From assembly GCA_033763355.1 (NCBI GenBank), contig JANRKT010000361.1, forward strand, positions 1 to 7,509: a stretch of DNA of 7,509 nucleotides, written 5' to 3'. Below the pieces are notes generated by a model, which worked only from the letters and a program-made list of their open reading frames with translations, was not told where the DNA came from and made no database searches. A program made the translations under genes and the position numbers. The stretch is from JANRKT01 sp033763355 (lineage in GTDB: Bacteria; Bacteroidota; Bacteroidia; Chitinophagales; Chitinophagaceae). Below, in pieces: positions 5,811 to 7,509 of the stretch; the stretch's first letter is position 1; the number at the start of each line of letters is the position of its first letter.

Positions 5811-7097
5811 ATGCACCCGGAGAATATTTCCTCTCAAAACAAAAGAAGAAAATTCCTGAAGCAGTTTTCTGCTGCATCATTGGCTGCCCTTACGCCTTCA
5901 GCATGGGCAACAGCAACACAGGATACTTTTGCAAAACTCCCTTTATTGCCGCTACAGCCGGATGAGCAATATTGGGAAATGGTGAAACAGCAGTTTACTG
6001 TTCCTCCCAACCTTATCATGGTAAATGCCGCCAATCTTTGCCCCAGCCCTTATTTTATAAGTGAACAGGTAAACAGTTTCACTAAAAACCTCGGAAGGGA
6101 TGTTTCATTTCAGTTCCGTGCCACGCTTGCTGAAAAAAGAAATAAAGCCCTTGCCATGATGGCGCAGTTCCTTTCAGTATCAAAAGAAGAACTGGGCATT
6201 ACACGCAATACAAGTGAAAGCAATGCCATTGTGGTAAACAGCCTTGATTTTAAACAGGGAGATGAAGTTATAATATGGGACCAGAACCACCCTTCAGCAA
6301 ATGCTGCTGTGGAACTGCGTGCAAAAAGATATGGTTTTATTGTAAAGAAAGTAACGGTTCCGCCTTCCCCTGCTTCACCTGATGAACTAATTGCACCGTT
6401 TGCAAAAGCCATTACAGTAAAAACAAGGTTGATGGCTTTTTCCCATATTTCCAATACCAGCGGTATTGCCCTGCCGGTGAAACAACTTTGCAAACTGACC
6501 AATGAAAAAAATATCCTCAGTTTAATTGATGGTGCACAGTCTTTTGGCTTACTGGATATGAACCTGCAGGAAACAGGTTGTGATTTTTACACTGCAAGCA
6601 CACACAAATGGCTGATGGGGCCGATGGAAAACGGGATATTGTATATAAAAAAAGAAAGTGCAAACCACATCTGGCCCAATATCATCGGCGGGGGTTGGAA
6701 AGAAAGCAATGCAGCAGTTGATGAAAGGATTTGTATGCTGGGCCAGCGGAATGATGCCACTGCAGCCGCATTACCGGACATCATTGAATTTCATTACCGC
6801 ATAGGCAAAAAAAATATTGAAAACCGCGTAGTGCAGCTGAACACCTGCCTGAAACAACAAATACAAAACAAAATTCCGCAGGCCTCATTTGTAACACCTC
6901 TTTCCCCCGCAATCAGTGCGGGAATAGTTATTGTTAACATACCCGGAAAAGAACCTGCATCCATTTACCAGAAGTTGTATGAACAATATGGCATTGCCTG
7001 TGCAGCTACAGGTGGCATCAGGTTTTCTCCTCATATTTACAATACGATGGCCGACATTGATAAAATTGCAGCAGCGCTGAAGAAACTGTCTGCTTAA
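5811..7097 (+). CDS. Tat-exported PLP-dependent enzyme, class V aminotransferase fold (isopenicillin-N-epimerase-like)
   Basis: A 428-residue fold-type I PLP enzyme. The start chosen is ATG 5811, 10 bases after the caspase-like stop, because it leads directly into a twin-arginine signal: KRRKFLK (11-17), a weakly hydrophobic stretch and AWA near 31-33. The reading frame is open further upstream, but only within the caspase gene. Class V landmarks: TRNTSESN (131-138), likely phosphate-binding; H160 in NHPSAN, expected to stack on PLP; D240 and Q243 in LIDGAQSFG; the Schiff-base lysine K266 in STHKW; and R404 in IRFSPHIYNT, expected to bind the substrate carboxylate. The HHC catalytic-cysteine motif of SufS/CsdA is absent, so cysteine desulfurase is unlikely. 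The actual substrate is unknown. Tat export fits a protein that folds around PLP in the cytoplasm before transport. It is probably co-transcribed with the preceding gene. Confidence 0.9.
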   Translation: MHPENISSQNKRRKFLKQFSAASLAALTPSAWATATQDTFAKLPLLPLQPDEQYWEMVKQQFTVPPNLIMVNAANLCPSPYFISEQVNSFTKNLGRDVSFQFRATLAEKRNKALAMMAQFLSVSKEELGITRNTSESNAIVVNSLDFKQGDEVIIWDQNHPSANAAVELRAKRYGFIVKKVTVPPSPASPDELIAPFAKAITVKTRLMAFSHISNTSGIALPVKQLCKLTNEKNILSLIDGAQSFGLLDMNLQETGCDFYTASTHKWLMGPMENGILYIKKESANHIWPNIIGGGWKESNAAVDERICMLGQRNDATAAALPDIIEFHYRIGKKNIENRVVQLNTCLKQQIQNKIPQASFVTPLSPAISAGIVIVNIPGKEPASIYQKLYEQYGIACAATGGIRFSPHIYNTMADIDKIAAALKKLSA

Positions 7098-7118
7098 ACG
7101 CGATATGAAAAATACCCT

Positions 7119-7134
7119 GCCGCTGTTGTGCGGC
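7119..7134 (+). other. Short GC hairpin after the PLP-enzyme gene
   Basis: GCCGC (7119-7123), loop TGTTGT, GCGGC (7130-7134): a five-pair GC stem 21 bases after the stop codon. It has no following T-run, so it is not a classical intrinsic terminator, though it could mark or protect a 3' end. The remainder of the 194-base gap to the next gene contains only the promoter candidate noted separately. Confidence 0.3.
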
Positions 7135-7201
7135 GCCTGATCAACACAGCAAAATCCTGCTTATATTTAGCTATACAATGCTAACCTGAAGAACACCCTG
7201 T

Positions 7202-7234
7202 GTTGCATACCTGCTTCTCTTAACCTTATCTTCC
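7202..7234 (+). promoter_or_regulatory. Candidate promoter of the second serine hydrolase gene
   Basis: GTTG (7202-7205), a 21-base spacer, then TATCTTCC (7227-7234). This fits TTTG-N17-23-TAnnTTTG with one mismatch in the -33 box and two in the -7 box. It would leave a leader of roughly 50 bases before the ATG at 7292. Confidence 0.35.
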
Positions 7235-7291
7235 CGCATGTGATATTAACAGATATACTGGAAATGCAATTGTGAAAAAAATAAACATAAC

Positions 7292-7509
7292 ATGAAAAAA
7301 ATTATTGTACTGCTGTTATTACCAATAGCAACCTTTGCCCAGAAAAATTATCCGCAGCTTTTAGATGATTATGCCCAGGCTGAATTTAAAGTGAAAGAGT
7401 TTAACGGCACAGTGCTGGTGATGCAGAAAGGAAAAGCCGTTTATAAAAAATCTTTTGGCCTGGCAGACCGGGAGTGGAATGTGCCCAATACAATAAATAC
7501 AAAATTCCG
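7292..7509 (+). CDS. Exported serine hydrolase, beta-lactamase fold, 3' end outside window
   Basis: The first 72 codons of a gene that runs off the window, with two bases of the next codon. Residues 1-16 are a signal peptide (KKIIVLLLLPIATFA|Q). Residues about 38-71 match the opening of class C beta-lactamase-like hydrolases: FNGTVLVMQKGKAVYKKSFG (37-56), LADREWNVPN (57-66), then NTKF. In this family NTKF is normally followed at once by R-I-G-S-x-[TS]-K, so the catalytic serine would lie only a few codons beyond the window. The partial last codon begins CG, consistent with that Arg. The sequence pattern differs from the hydrolase at 1671-2987, so the two are distinct subfamilies rather than a recent duplication. 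The substrate cannot be inferred. Confidence 0.85.
   Translation, partial: MKKIIVLLLLPIATFAQKNYPQLLDDYAQAEFKVKEFNGTVLVMQKGKAVYKKSFGLADREWNVPNTINTKF

Noticed and set aside
6110..6502. A 130-codon minus-strand open frame inside the PLP-enzyme gene
   Set aside because: It is the reverse-strand shadow of a well-supported coding region, with no recognisable motifs.
5811..7097. Annotation as a cysteine desulfurase (SufS/CsdA)
   Set aside because: The C-terminal region lacks the HHC catalytic cysteine loop, and the protein carries an export signal.
7106..7141. A mini open frame of 11 codons ending in a lipobox-like LLCGA after the PLP enzyme gene
   Set aside because: It is too short for a signal peptide plus a mature part and overlaps a GC hairpin; nothing supports translation.
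1..7509. Mobile element, phage, CRISPR array or recognised defence island
   Set aside because: No transposase, integrase, terminal inverted repeats, direct-repeat array or known defence partner genes are visible; the caspase-like protein is exported, unlike caspase effectors of known cytoplasmic defence systems.

Overview
The window looks like chromosomal DNA from a member of the Bacteroidota, most likely Chitinophagaceae or a close relative. The base composition is moderately AT-rich, start codons are preceded by A/T-rich stretches rather than clear Shine-Dalgarno sequences, and several upstream regions resemble the Bacteroidota promoter TTTG-N17-23-TAnnTTTG. Signal peptides end in A-x-A or S-x-S followed by glutamine, and PurN carries the Bacteroidota-type 'KYGGKGMYG' stretch. 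All genes lie on the + strand. No tRNA, rRNA, CRISPR array, insertion sequence or integrase is visible.

Layout: (1) purN at 92-712, a purine-biosynthesis enzyme, interrupted in frame by a GC-rich palindromic repeat-like segment. (2) A secreted protein of unknown role at 793-1566, with a carboxypeptidase-regulatory-like beta-sandwich and an apparent TTG start. (3) An exported serine hydrolase of the class C beta-lactamase / family VIII esterase fold at 1671-2987. (4) An exported xylose-isomerase-like TIM-barrel protein at 3068-3913. (5) A 64-residue lipoprotein at 4024-4218. (6) A 244-base intergenic stretch with the best promoter of the window, driving (7) a secreted caspase-like (peptidase C14) protein at 4463-5800 and, 10 bases later, (8) a Tat-exported PLP enzyme of the class V aminotransferase fold at 5811-7097. 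(9) The start of a second exported serine hydrolase at 7292, cut by the window edge just before its catalytic serine.

Apart from purN, every gene appears to encode an envelope or exported protein, using Sec/SPI, lipoprotein or Tat signals. Only the caspase-like and PLP-enzyme genes are spaced like an operon; the others are probably separate transcription units. The items most worth following up are the repeat embedded in purN and the caspase-like/Tat-PLP gene pair. No complete known defence or mobile system is visible.
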